Below are positions 1 through 5,461 of a stretch of 7,645 nucleotides of DNA, piece after piece. How positions within the stretch are numbered: position 1 is the stretch's first letter; every line of letters starts with the position of its first letter. The translations under genes were made by a program, and so were the position numbers. The notes under the pieces are model-generated. The model had not been told where the DNA came from. It did not search any database and saw only the letters and a list, made by a program, of their open reading frames with translations. Location: NCBI GenBank assembly GCA_903886985.1, contig CAISOI010000874.1, forward strand, positions 1-7,645. The letters are read 5' to 3'. The stretch is from an uncultured Chthonomonas sp. GTDB lineage: Bacteria; Armatimonadota; Chthonomonadetes; Chthonomonadales; CAJBBX01.

Positions 1-1
1 C

Positions 2-337
2 AACGACACATCTGCCTGTAAAGCTTTCTACGGTGGATTATTCGGATGGGAAGCGGATGAATCGATGGGCTATTACACGATGTTTAAGGTTGAAGGAGCA
101 GAAATGGGAGTTGGCGGGATGATGGGAATGACTCCCGATATGCCACCCATGCCGTCAAACTGGACGCCTTACTTCTATGTGGAAAATGCCGACGAGACCG
201 TCGCAATTGCTAAATCCAACGGCGCTGAGGTGGTTGCAGGACCGCAAGATGTTCCTGGAATGGTGCGATTTGCTATTATCAAGGACCCGGCAGGTGCCTA
301 CTTTGGTATCTTTAATCCGCTTGCGAAACCGGAATAG
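2..337 (+). CDS. VOC (glyoxalase/bleomycin-resistance fold) family protein, 5' end outside window
   Basis: The reading frame is open from base 2 to a TAG at 335-337, giving 111 visible residues, so the true start lies upstream of the window. The frame begins in a helix characteristic of the family (KAFYGGLFGWEAD), continues through a glycine/methionine-rich strand region (GVGGMMGMTP), then WTPYFYVENADETVA, and ends with the usual closing strand pattern DPAGAYFGIFNP. This is the pattern of a beta-alpha-beta-beta-beta VOC module, a fold used by glyoxalases, dioxygenases and drug-binding proteins; substrate cannot be deduced. It resembles the modules of small single-domain VOC proteins of about 120 residues, which would leave only about 10-15 residues missing, but it could equally be the second half of a two-module protein of about 250 residues. 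A strong terminator follows 34 bases after the stop, so it is the last gene of its transcript. The family call is secure; the function is unknown. Confidence 0.9.
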   Translation, partial: NDTSACKAFYGGLFGWEADESMGYYTMFKVEGAEMGVGGMMGMTPDMPPMPSNWTPYFYVENADETVAIAKSNGAEVVAGPQDVPGMVRFAIIKDPAGAYFGIFNPLAKPE

Positions 338-371
338 TAGGAATCGACAACAACGCATTTGCTAAGTCGTA

Positions 372-414
372 CGGACCCGGACGAGCATTTATTTGTTCGT
401 CCGGGTCTGCTTTT
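372..414 (+). terminator. Rho-independent terminator of the VOC gene
   Basis: Bases 374-387 pair with 394-407 to form a 14-bp stem with one G-T wobble, closed by a six-base loop (388-393, tttatt). C372-G409 and a G373-T408 wobble can extend the stem. It is followed by four T residues at 411-414. Its position just after the TAG of the VOC gene fits an intrinsic terminator read on the plus strand. Confidence 0.9.
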
Positions 415-446
415 ACAAGGGATTAAAGGAATACATTGGCTTAGAA

Positions 447-497
447 ATGGATAAATGACAATGACAACCTTATTCTTATCCATGACATCGAATGGAT
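447..497. promoter_or_regulatory. Possible operator: three ATGGAT half-sites upstream of the small exported protein
   Basis: ATGGATAA at 447-454 is repeated as its exact reverse complement TTATCCAT at 476-483, and the core ATGGAT recurs at 492-497. The three half-sites lie between the terminator at 372-414 and the first gene of the next transcript, where regulatory DNA is expected. No convincing sigma-70 promoter pair was found nearby; TAGAAT at 556-561 could be a -10 element but lacks a good -35. A chance occurrence is quite possible. Confidence 0.2.
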
Positions 498-614
498 GCC
501 GGACGGGAATTGTGTCAGTTTTGTTTCGGGCCGACACGTTGTGGAGAAGCTGGTGTAGAATAGAGTACCAATACGTCTCCGACAAAGCAAACGATGAACT
601 AAATAACTATCGCC

Positions 615-1064
615 ATGGCACTCATCGCTATAACTTTTTCCACATCATTCCCAGCTCCGAATGCTGCCGATTCGCCCACGCCAAAAGTTACGGGTGCGTG
701 GTACATGGGGACAGCAATGGGTCATGATTGTGAACTCACGTTCAAGCCCGATCACACTCTGCGTTTACAATATGGCGGCTGTTTCCATCGTGATCCACCT
801 ATGTTCGCAAAGTGGAGTCAGAAGGGTGATATTATCCAGATTACTGGTAACAAATTGATCAAACTGAGGTTGGGTTCTTTTCTCAAGGTTACTTTCTACA
901 AGAAATGGCGCGTACTTCTACCTGAAACAGAGATAGCCTATACCCGCAGTCGCGGATTTTTTAGGGACCATTGCTTTATGCCTTGTGATTCCGGTCGGAT
1001 GATTGTGCTTCCTGCCGCCAACGAATTACGCACACCGAGCAGTGTGATACCCATTTCCAATTAG
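615..1064 (+). CDS. Small exported protein of unknown function, lipocalin-like WYxG...DG...GGC pattern
   Basis: A 149-residue protein. Residues 1-19 form a short hydrophobic segment rich in A, I, F and S ending in PNAADS, consistent with the end of a signal peptide, but the start lacks the usual basic n-region and no Shine-Dalgarno is visible. The body contains GAWYMGTAMGHDCELTF (27-43), PDHTLRLQYGGCF (45-57), KWSQKGDIIQI (66-76) and a C-terminal part with FRDHCFMPCDSG. This spacing (GxWY, polar turn with D/G, GGC, then W...GD.I.I) resembles small beta-barrel exported proteins that bacteria encode as hypothetical proteins. Cysteines 39, 56, 120 and 124 could form two disulfides in the envelope. 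In-frame codons immediately upstream (ATG 594, AAC, then TAA 600-602) would complete a textbook signal peptide if the TAA were sense; see findings. The YcxB-like gene follows closely, suggesting co-transcription. That this is a real gene is likely; its role is unknown. Confidence 0.65.
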   Translation: MALIAITFSTSFPAPNAADSPTPKVTGAWYMGTAMGHDCELTFKPDHTLRLQYGGCFHRDPPMFAKWSQKGDIIQITGNKLIKLRLGSFLKVTFYKKWRVLLPETEIAYTRSRGFFRDHCFMPCDSGRMIVLPAANELRTPSSVIPISN

Positions 1065-1083
1065 AACTAAAATGAGGATGAAC

Positions 1084-1635
1084 ATGACTGACCAGATAAC
1101 AACTGAATATGACTTAACGAAGGATGATTTTATAGCATTCAACCTTTTCGTAATCGAATCTTCTCCAACATTGAACAAACAATGGCTTCAATTCCTCTGG
1201 TTCCCTATCGTGGCGTACATGATATTTGCAATCGCTTTAGGGCAAGCGGCTCACTCCGAATACTCACGTTCTGGCGCGTACATGTCATTTTGTATAGTCG
1301 CCTGTATCTGGCTTATATACGCACGCCAATACTGGAATTGGTCCATTCGTCGCCGACTCAACAAACTATTGGCGGGGGGCAAGAACAATGGAACTCACGG
1401 AATCAAGTCTATAACGATTGGGCCTGACGGGGTGCACAGTAGCGACGAACAGAGTGAAGCTCAAATCAAGTGGTCGGCAATCGAGAAGATAGCCAACTCC
1501 CCTTCAGCGACCTATTTGTTTATTGGCGCCTTGTCTGCAGTCATAGTTCCCCATCGCGCGTTTGCGACGGATGGTGAGCGAATGGAGTTTGTGAGTCTGG
1601 CTGAAAAATATCAAGCCTCGAATGCCAACGATTGA
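1084..1635 (+). CDS. YcxB-like two-helix membrane protein
   Basis: A 183-residue protein if started at ATG 1084, which has GAGGA (1074-1078) five bases upstream; ATGs at 1072 and 1078 lie within or before that ribosome binding site and are less likely. Residues about 34-53 (LQFLWFPIVAYMIFAIALG) and 64-82 (GAYMSFCIVACIWLIYARQ) are membrane helices separated by a short loop, followed by a basic stretch (SIRRRLNKLL). The C-terminal part has the YcxB signature: ITIGPDGVHSSDEQSEAQIKWSAIEKI, then YLFIGALSAVIVPHRAF at about 144-160. This family is widespread and its function is not established; the topology implies a cytoplasmic C-terminal domain attached to the inner membrane. It lies 19 bases after the stop of the preceding exported protein and probably shares its transcript. 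It ends in TGA. Confidence 0.85.
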   Translation: MTDQITTEYDLTKDDFIAFNLFVIESSPTLNKQWLQFLWFPIVAYMIFAIALGQAAHSEYSRSGAYMSFCIVACIWLIYARQYWNWSIRRRLNKLLAGGKNNGTHGIKSITIGPDGVHSSDEQSEAQIKWSAIEKIANSPSATYLFIGALSAVIVPHRAFATDGERMEFVSLAEKYQASNAND

Positions 1636-1657
1636 GATTGATTAAGTTCGTCTTAGA

Positions 1658-2272
1658 TTATCCATCAGGACTTCGTGGCCGTAACAATGTCTCTACGTCA
1701 GTTGGCACTTCCCCAGCAGGACGCAGGAGTACTCCTGCGTCATTTGCCATTCTAAGCAATCGGCTCGAATCAGATAGCATTTGAATAGCTTCCGAAAGTC
1801 CCGATATGGGTTCCGATCCGGCTGCCTTTTCGAGTTTGTGAAGTATCGGTAACGCTTTAACGTCGCCGATGTGTACAAGTCTCATCACCAGCATGGAAGC
1901 CTTGTTGCGCCAATCGGGCGATTTGTGTTGAATCATATCTTCTAGCGCAAATACCAGCAGCGGAGCCGCCGCGTCGCCATATTTTTCAACTAATTCGTGC
2001 GCCGCATCAGCAACCTAGGGCATATAGTCTCCCCGGAGCCTTTGGGCTATGGAGTCATCATACATCTCTCTCATTTTCCATCGCCTTAAGCGGACCGTAA
2101 CCCTTTCCTGAAGATACCTAAAATTATCGACGATCATGATCGTGCCGAGTATTCCCAGCATCACCATGATAATTAAAGAGCCCATGCCGTAAAACCAAGG
2201 TGCCGGCGTTGCGAGCACAACGACTGCTAGAATCAATCAGAAACCTATAATTATCCCAGAACAGCCCCGCAT
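1658..2272 (-). pseudogene. Broken gene for a membrane-anchored HEAT-like repeat protein (two in-frame stops)
   Basis: On the minus strand a single frame runs from ATG 2272 to TAA 1658-1660 and is interrupted only by TGA at 2239-2237 and TAG at 2017-2015. The start is supported by GGAG six bases upstream. Read through, the product is about 204 codons: MRGCSGIIIGF, stop, then hydrophobic LILAVVVLATPAPWFYG and SLIIMVMLGILGTIMIV (two membrane segments), a charged linker (RVTVRLRRWKMREMYDD, RLRGDYMP), stop, then ADAAHELVEKYGDAAAPLL and DWRNKASMLVMRLVHIGD with KALPILHKLEKAA, which read as amphipathic HEAT-like helices. The tail (VLLRPAGEVPTDVETLLRP) is low-complexity with repeated LLRP. The first stop falls inside a hydrophobic helix, where TGG (W) would fit, and the second inside continuous helical sequence, where CAG (Q) would fit. 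No frameshift is needed. It lies 102 bases downstream of the SDR on the same strand. Sequencing error cannot be excluded. Confidence 0.7.
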
Positions 2273-2374
2273 TACTGACTCCAATATCCGCGACTACCAA
2301 ATCCACTGCATGGTAATTTGTTAAAAACCAGGGCAATTATCTGCACGGGACATGGGATCGATAGCCTGGAGCGG

Positions 2375-3172
2375 CTACGCCGTTCCCGCATACTCCGAAT
2401 TATCACCCAGCCCCTCACTGCCGAGTCCCATGTATCCCCCATCTACGGCAAGCTCCGTGCCAGTAATAAAGCTGGCGTCATCACTACAAAGAAACAGAAT
2501 AGCGCGACCAATCTCACGTGCTTCACCAAGCCTTCGCAACATAGAGAATTTCCCCCATATTGGCTCGTATTTGGACCGATCCCCACCAGCGGCTTTGGAT
2601 GTTTCAGGAGTCCACGTCCAACCTGGACTGACAACATTAACCCGAATATTGTCCGACGCGAGGTCGAGTGCCTGGCATTTTGTCATCGTGATGATAGCGC
2701 CTTTGCTCGCGTTGTAAGTCCATCGATTTGGTTGGGCGATGTGCCCGGAAATACTGGATATATTGACTATCGCGCCGCCACAATTTGATTTCATGTAGGG
2801 ATGACAAACCTGTACCATGTTTGCGCCACCTTGTACATTGACTCCCAGGCTGCGGCTCCAATCGGCGGGAGTCACGTCAAGCCCTTTACCGATAAAGCTC
2901 ACCGCACTATTTACGAGTGCATCAATGCGACCCCATTTTGCTGCAATAGTCTGTGCTGCGTCATTGCATGCTGTGGGATCCGAAACATCCACTCGTAGAA
3001 AAATTGCAAAAAGTCCCTTGTCGGCTAGTTCTGCCGCAAGTCTCTCTCCGCCATCGACATTGATATCTAAAATGGCTACAGATGCACCTTCTGTTGCAAA
3101 TTCTCGAACGGTAGCCTCCCCAATTCCAGACGCGCCGCCTGTCACCACCGCTACTTTTCCAGTCCAATTCAT
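2375..3172 (-). CDS. Short-chain dehydrogenase/reductase (classical SDR, NAD-preferring)
   Basis: A 265-residue classical SDR of normal family length. The cofactor motif TGGASGIG is at residues 11-18, and D36 at the end of the second strand (ILDIN) predicts NAD(H) rather than NADP(H). D62-V63 is the usual adenine-ring contact. The catalytic set is complete: N112, S140 (NISSIS), Y153 and K157 (YNASK). The normally conserved NNAG/NAG turn after strand 4 is altered to NSAV (88-91). The C-terminus has RVNVVSPGW, an RRLGE segment and FITGTELAVDGGY, typical of FabG-like sugar, polyol or hydroxyacid dehydrogenases, so the substrate cannot be read from sequence. AAAAGGAAG seven bases before ATG 3172 is a strong ribosome binding site. 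The stop of a GH51 arabinofuranosidase remnant lies only 21 bases upstream on the same strand, which suggests a pentose or sugar-acid substrate, as inference from context. It ends in TAG. Confidence 0.93.
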   Translation of the reverse strand: MNWTGKVAVVTGGASGIGEATVREFATEGASVAILDINVDGGERLAAELADKGLFAIFLRVDVSDPTACNDAAQTIAAKWGRIDALVNSAVSFIGKGLDVTPADWSRSLGVNVQGGANMVQVCHPYMKSNCGGAIVNISSISGHIAQPNRWTYNASKGAIITMTKCQALDLASDNIRVNVVSPGWTWTPETSKAAGGDRSKYEPIWGKFSMLRRLGEAREIGRAILFLCSDDASFITGTELAVDGGYMGLGSEGLGDNSEYAGTA

Positions 3173-3193
3173 TGCAGTTCTTCCTTTTGATAC

Positions 3194-3427
3194 TTATCGA
3201 GAATTCAGACGCAAAATGGTATACGAATGTGGTTGAAACATAAAACTAAACCTCGGTTGGCCGACACCTTCCATATTGTACATTGGAGCCACTTTCGTTG
3301 GTTCTGTAGGAGTATTAACTGAAATGAGTTCGCCACATAATCGCCAAATTTCCACCTCGGAATTTGGTGTGAACCCATCCAATTGGATGCCACTAAAGTG
3401 AGATGGTTATGTCTGATTATGCACGAT
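3194..3427 (-). pseudogene. C-terminal remnant of a GH51-type alpha-L-arabinofuranosidase
   Basis: On the minus strand, from about 3427 to a TAA at 3196-3194, the frame reads IVHNQT, TAA (3409-3407), PSHFSGIQLDGFTPNSEVEI, WRLCGELISVNTPTEPTKV, APMYNMEGVG and finally FSFMFQPHSYTILRLNSR. This is the distinctive end of GH51 arabinofuranosidases: an N-rich strand, a strand ending LDGF, a segment of the type xxNTPxEPxKVAP, and the closing strand FxFxPHSxTxLRL. Only about 75 codons of a protein normally of 500 or more residues remain; the catalytic barrel is absent, and an in-frame TAA precedes most of the fragment. Immediately upstream is the terminator of the adjacent secreted-protein gene (3465-3431), so the break between the two lies around 3430. 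The SDR start codon is 21 bases downstream of this stop, the spacing expected of operon partners. No independent start or function is proposed. Confidence 0.75.
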
Positions 3428-3430
3428 GCA

Positions 3431-3465
3431 ATAGATAAAGGACCGGCCAATATCGCGCCGGTCCT
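3431..3465 (-). terminator. Rho-independent terminator of the secreted charged protein gene
   Basis: GGACCGGC at 3440-3447 pairs perfectly with GCCGGTCC at 3457-3464, extended by A3439-T3465, giving a nine-base-pair GC-rich stem and a nine-base loop. Read on the minus strand the hairpin is followed by TTTATCTAT (3439-3431). It lies about 45 bases past the TAA of the gene ending at 3510. Confidence 0.85.
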
Positions 3466-3509
3466 ACAGTATACTGATTGAGTAATAAGTCAGTGAAGTT
3501 CAACCAGTG

Positions 3510-3872
3510 TTATCGTCCGTGGTGTTCATAGCTTTCATGTGAACGTTCGCCGCGGTAATCATCTCGTCGACTTCTGTTATCGCGACTACCGCGATCTTCC
3601 CAATGGTCGTAATCGCGTCGTCGTTCCACTCTCTCTATTACCTGGACCCGGCGATTGTCCCGACAGTTATAGTCATAGTTATCGTTGCAATCGCGGTCAC
3701 TTCGATAGTCATATCGCGAGCCGGAGTTGTAGCTGACATTGAGACTGCCCAAATGAAGGTTGACCATTACTCTGCTACGGGACTGCGCGCTGGCGGTGGA
3801 GATTCCGCCAACCGTAAACAATACTCCGCACGCTCCTGCAATCATCAATTGTCTGAAAATTCTGTTTTTCAT
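3510..3872 (-). CDS. Secreted mixed-charge low-complexity protein of unknown function
   Basis: A 120-residue protein when started at ATG 3872. Residues 1-29 are a clear signal peptide: basic MKNRIFRQ, a hydrophobic core (LMIAGACGVLFTVGGI) and cleavage site ASA before Q30. A longer open frame reaches back to 4040, but the added 56 residues have no features and would bury the signal peptide, so 3872 is preferred even though the ribosome binding site is only a weak GGAA. After a short strand-like segment (RVMVNLHLGSLNVSYNSG, 34-51) the mature chain becomes a tail of R, D, Y, E, S, N and H (for example RYDYRSDRDCNDNYDYNC and RRDYDHWEDRGSRDNR), with cysteines at 62 and 70. Such a tail is probably disordered and could bind polymers, metals or the cell surface, but nothing fixes a role. 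It is divergent from the peroxiredoxin gene and has its own terminator at 3465-3431. It ends in TAA. Confidence 0.8.
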   Translation of the reverse strand: MKNRIFRQLMIAGACGVLFTVGGISTASAQSRSRVMVNLHLGSLNVSYNSGSRYDYRSDRDCNDNYDYNCRDNRRVQVIERVERRRDYDHWEDRGSRDNRSRRDDYRGERSHESYEHHGR

Positions 3873-3891
3873 TTCTGTGTTTCCGTTTGAG

Positions 3892-3904
3892 ACAACACTG
3901 TTGT
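3892..3904. promoter_or_regulatory. Short perfect palindrome in the divergent promoter region
   Basis: ACAACA and TGTTGT flank a single central C, forming a perfect 13-base palindrome 20-32 bases upstream of the secreted-protein start at 3872, in the 221-base gap shared with the peroxiredoxin gene at 4094. Position and symmetry fit a repressor or activator half-site pair, but there is only one copy and chance is not excluded. No clear -35/-10 pair was recognised in the gap. Confidence 0.25.
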
Positions 3905-4093
3905 GCCCCATGTCTTTCAACATAAGGTTGATGAACGAACATTGGCCATTGTCGTGACGCCTTACTATCCGGCGGTTCGGAGAAGACCTCAGAAACTCAA
4001 GTTCCGATGCTGGGGTAAAATTACTGGAACATTTGCACAATCAAACACGTTGTACATCGCCGGGAGAACCGGTTATTTGAGAGGGAACAGAAC

Positions 4094-4750
4094 ATGTTGC
4101 GCATAAACGACGAAGCTCCAAATTTTACTGCCGAGACATCGCAAGGCACGATAAATTTTCATGAATGGATCGGTGATAGCTGGGCAATCCTATTTTCACA
4201 CCCAAAGAACTTTACTCCGGTATGCACTACAGAATTGGGATATATGGCGGGATTGCAGCCGGAATTCGAGAAGCGAAATTGCAAGATCATCGGTCTAAGC
4301 GTAGACAATGTGGGCAATCATAGCAAATGGGCTGTGGACATTGAGGAGACGCAAGGACACAAGGTCAATTACCCTATGATCGGGGATACCGATCTCAAGG
4401 TCGCCAAGCTTTACAACATGCTTCCTGCAGAAGATGGAGACACCTCCGAGGGGCGGACTGCGGCAGACAATGCGGCGGTTAGAACTGTATTTATCGTGGG
4501 ACCCGACAAGAAGATCAAGCTGATGTTGAGCTACCCAATGAGCACAGGGCGTAACTTCAACGAAGTGCTTCGCGTTCTTGATTCCATACAACTAACCGCC
4601 AAGTTCAAAGTGGCGACCCCTGTGAATTGGAACGTGGGTGATGATGTCATTATTCTCCCATCCATTTCTGATGAGGATGCCAAAAAGACCTATCCGGAAG
4701 GTTGGAAAGCGCCCAAGCCTTATCTCCGAATCGTCCCACAACCTAAATAG
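4094..4750 (+). CDS. 1-Cys peroxiredoxin (Prx6-type AhpC/TSA family)
   Basis: A 218-residue thiol peroxidase expected to reduce hydrogen peroxide and organic hydroperoxides in the cytoplasm; no signal peptide is present. The thioredoxin-fold domain opens with NDEAPNFTAETSQG. The active-site motif is HPKNFTPVCTTE, giving P37, T41 and the peroxidatic C44, with the conserved arginine at R130 in NAAVRTVFIV. The long Prx6-type C-terminal arm is present (ATPVNWNVGDDVIILPSIS, then YPEGWKAPKPYLRIVPQPK), which distinguishes it from short 2-Cys AhpC proteins. The only other cysteine is C63; there is no C-terminal resolving cysteine, so a 1-Cys mechanism with an external reductant is expected. GAGGG (4081-4085) lies eight bases before ATG 4094. 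The gene is divergent from the secreted charged protein. A hairpin follows the TAG at 4748-4750. Identification is secure. Confidence 0.96.
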   Translation: MLRINDEAPNFTAETSQGTINFHEWIGDSWAILFSHPKNFTPVCTTELGYMAGLQPEFEKRNCKIIGLSVDNVGNHSKWAVDIEETQGHKVNYPMIGDTDLKVAKLYNMLPAEDGDTSEGRTAADNAAVRTVFIVGPDKKIKLMLSYPMSTGRNFNEVLRVLDSIQLTAKFKVATPVNWNVGDDVIILPSISDEDAKKTYPEGWKAPKPYLRIVPQPK

Positions 4751-4761
4751 AGCTAACGCGT

Positions 4762-4797
4762 GATCACACTGGGCTGCCGAATGAGTCCAGTGTGATT
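4762..4797 (+). terminator. Hairpin after the peroxiredoxin gene, probable transcript end
   Basis: Bases 4763-4775 pair with 4784-4796 to give a 13-bp stem with one G-T wobble (arms ATCACACTGG and CCAGTGTGAT plus three inner pairs) and an eight-base loop, 12 bases after the TAG of the peroxiredoxin. The sequence after the stem (TCCTGTGG) has no T-run, so it is either an atypical terminator or a 3'-end stabilising structure. Confidence 0.5.
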
Positions 4798-4814
4798 CCT
4801 GTGGCGGAGATGTA

Positions 4815-5050
4815 ATGAAGCCTCGATGACTTGGTCCTGATGATCTGCTGTCCATCGACACTCCCCGTGCCATTGAATTGAAAATAATTGAAGGGATGTG
4901 CGATTGGCGCAACAGGACATTCGTGAAAAGCATCCTCAAGCAGATGAGCGGGAAGTAAAGGTGCGTCTGGCTTCGAGGTTCTTCCCCCGCGATCAGATCA
5001 CTAAGATGCATGCCGAGGACCTTACACAAGGTCAATTTGTTAATAGATAG
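4815..5050 (+). pseudogene. Remnant of a roughly 100-residue conserved hypothetical protein family
   Basis: GGAG (4806-4809) stands five bases before ATG 4815. The frame reads MKPR, then TGA (4827-4829), then LGPDDLLSIDTPRAIELKII up to about 4895. A second frame from about 4892 reads RDVRLAQQDIREKHPQADER, EVKVRLASRFFPRDQITKM and HAEDLTQGQFVNR to TAG at 5048-5050. Joined, the halves match a short family common in environmental bacteria whose members have DTPxEIExxQIExxRxM near the N-terminus and, after about 20 more residues, ALAxIRxRHPxASxREVxxRLA. The segment between the halves is missing, so a deletion of very roughly 60 bases with a frame change near 4890-4898 is inferred. My recollection is that such genes often sit beside nucleotidyltransferase-like genes, but none is visible here. 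TTG 4904 with AAGGGA upstream could restart the second half, though a functional product is unlikely. Confidence 0.6.
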
Positions 5051-5461
5051 TAAAAGCAACACATTTCTATCTTGGTACTATAGAAATTGGAGTTGCGATA
5101 GAGCGGACTTATCAGGATTGCAGAATGATATCTTGGTTATCTTGCAAATTCTGCCAACTTTCTATCAGTACTTTAGATAGCTTTTAGGTAGCGTTCTCCC
5201 AATGGAAACATTTCTTCGGTGCAGCGACTTTGGGCAAGATACAAACAGAGGTTTTCGTCCTGATAATATCCATGATGTAAAAGCCATTTTAGGTACTAAG
5301 GAGAACATCCCATTTGTACCGCGACAATAGCCGACACATAGGTGCTGAGTTCCTCTTGAATTCCAGATATTAATGACCGTTGTGAACTCTTGATAGTATC
5401 ATCAGGAATGGATGAAACAGATTAGGCCTACGGCATGAATTCTGATTGAGGAGAGGGTGTT
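5051..5461 (+). other. 411-base stretch without a convincing gene; leader of the downstream hydrolase
   Basis: All frames are short and stop-rich. The longest plus-strand candidate, ATG 5202 to TAG 5330 (42 codons, METFLRCSDFGQDTNRGF at its start), has no good ribosome binding site and no recognised similarity. One inverted repeat is visible: GCAGAAT (5120-5126) and ATTCTGC (5148-5154) with a 21-base loop. The variants TATCTTGG and TATCTTGC occur three times between about 5068 and 5146. The 3' end must contain the promoter and leader of the hydrolase starting at 5462; its ribosome binding site AGGAG (5449-5453) is clear, but no convincing -35/-10 pair was recognised. Confidence 0.5.

Noticed and set aside
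2124..2336. Minus-strand 70-codon frame overlapping the start of the membrane/HEAT-like pseudogene
   Set aside because: It is out of frame with the clear membrane helices and with the start supported by GGAG, and its second half is an antisense-frame reading of those helices.
2318..2788. Plus-strand frames of 121 and 156 codons inside the SDR
   Set aside because: They are complementary-strand shadows of a fully supported SDR gene and contain no domain.
3873..4040. Longer N-terminus for the secreted charged protein, starting at 4040
   Set aside because: The added 56 residues have no motif and would place the signal peptide internally; ATG 3872 begins exactly at a typical signal peptide.
4592..5062. 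Minus-strand open frame of 156 codons overlapping the end of the peroxiredoxin gene
   Set aside because: It is antisense to the peroxiredoxin C-terminus, its terminator-like hairpin and the 4815-5050 remnant, has no recognisable domain, and its composition looks like a shadow frame.
5202..5330. 42-codon plus-strand frame in the gap before the hydrolase
   Set aside because: No adequate ribosome binding site and no recognised similarity. A faint resemblance of NIHDVKAIL to helices of nucleotidyltransferases is too short to support a call.
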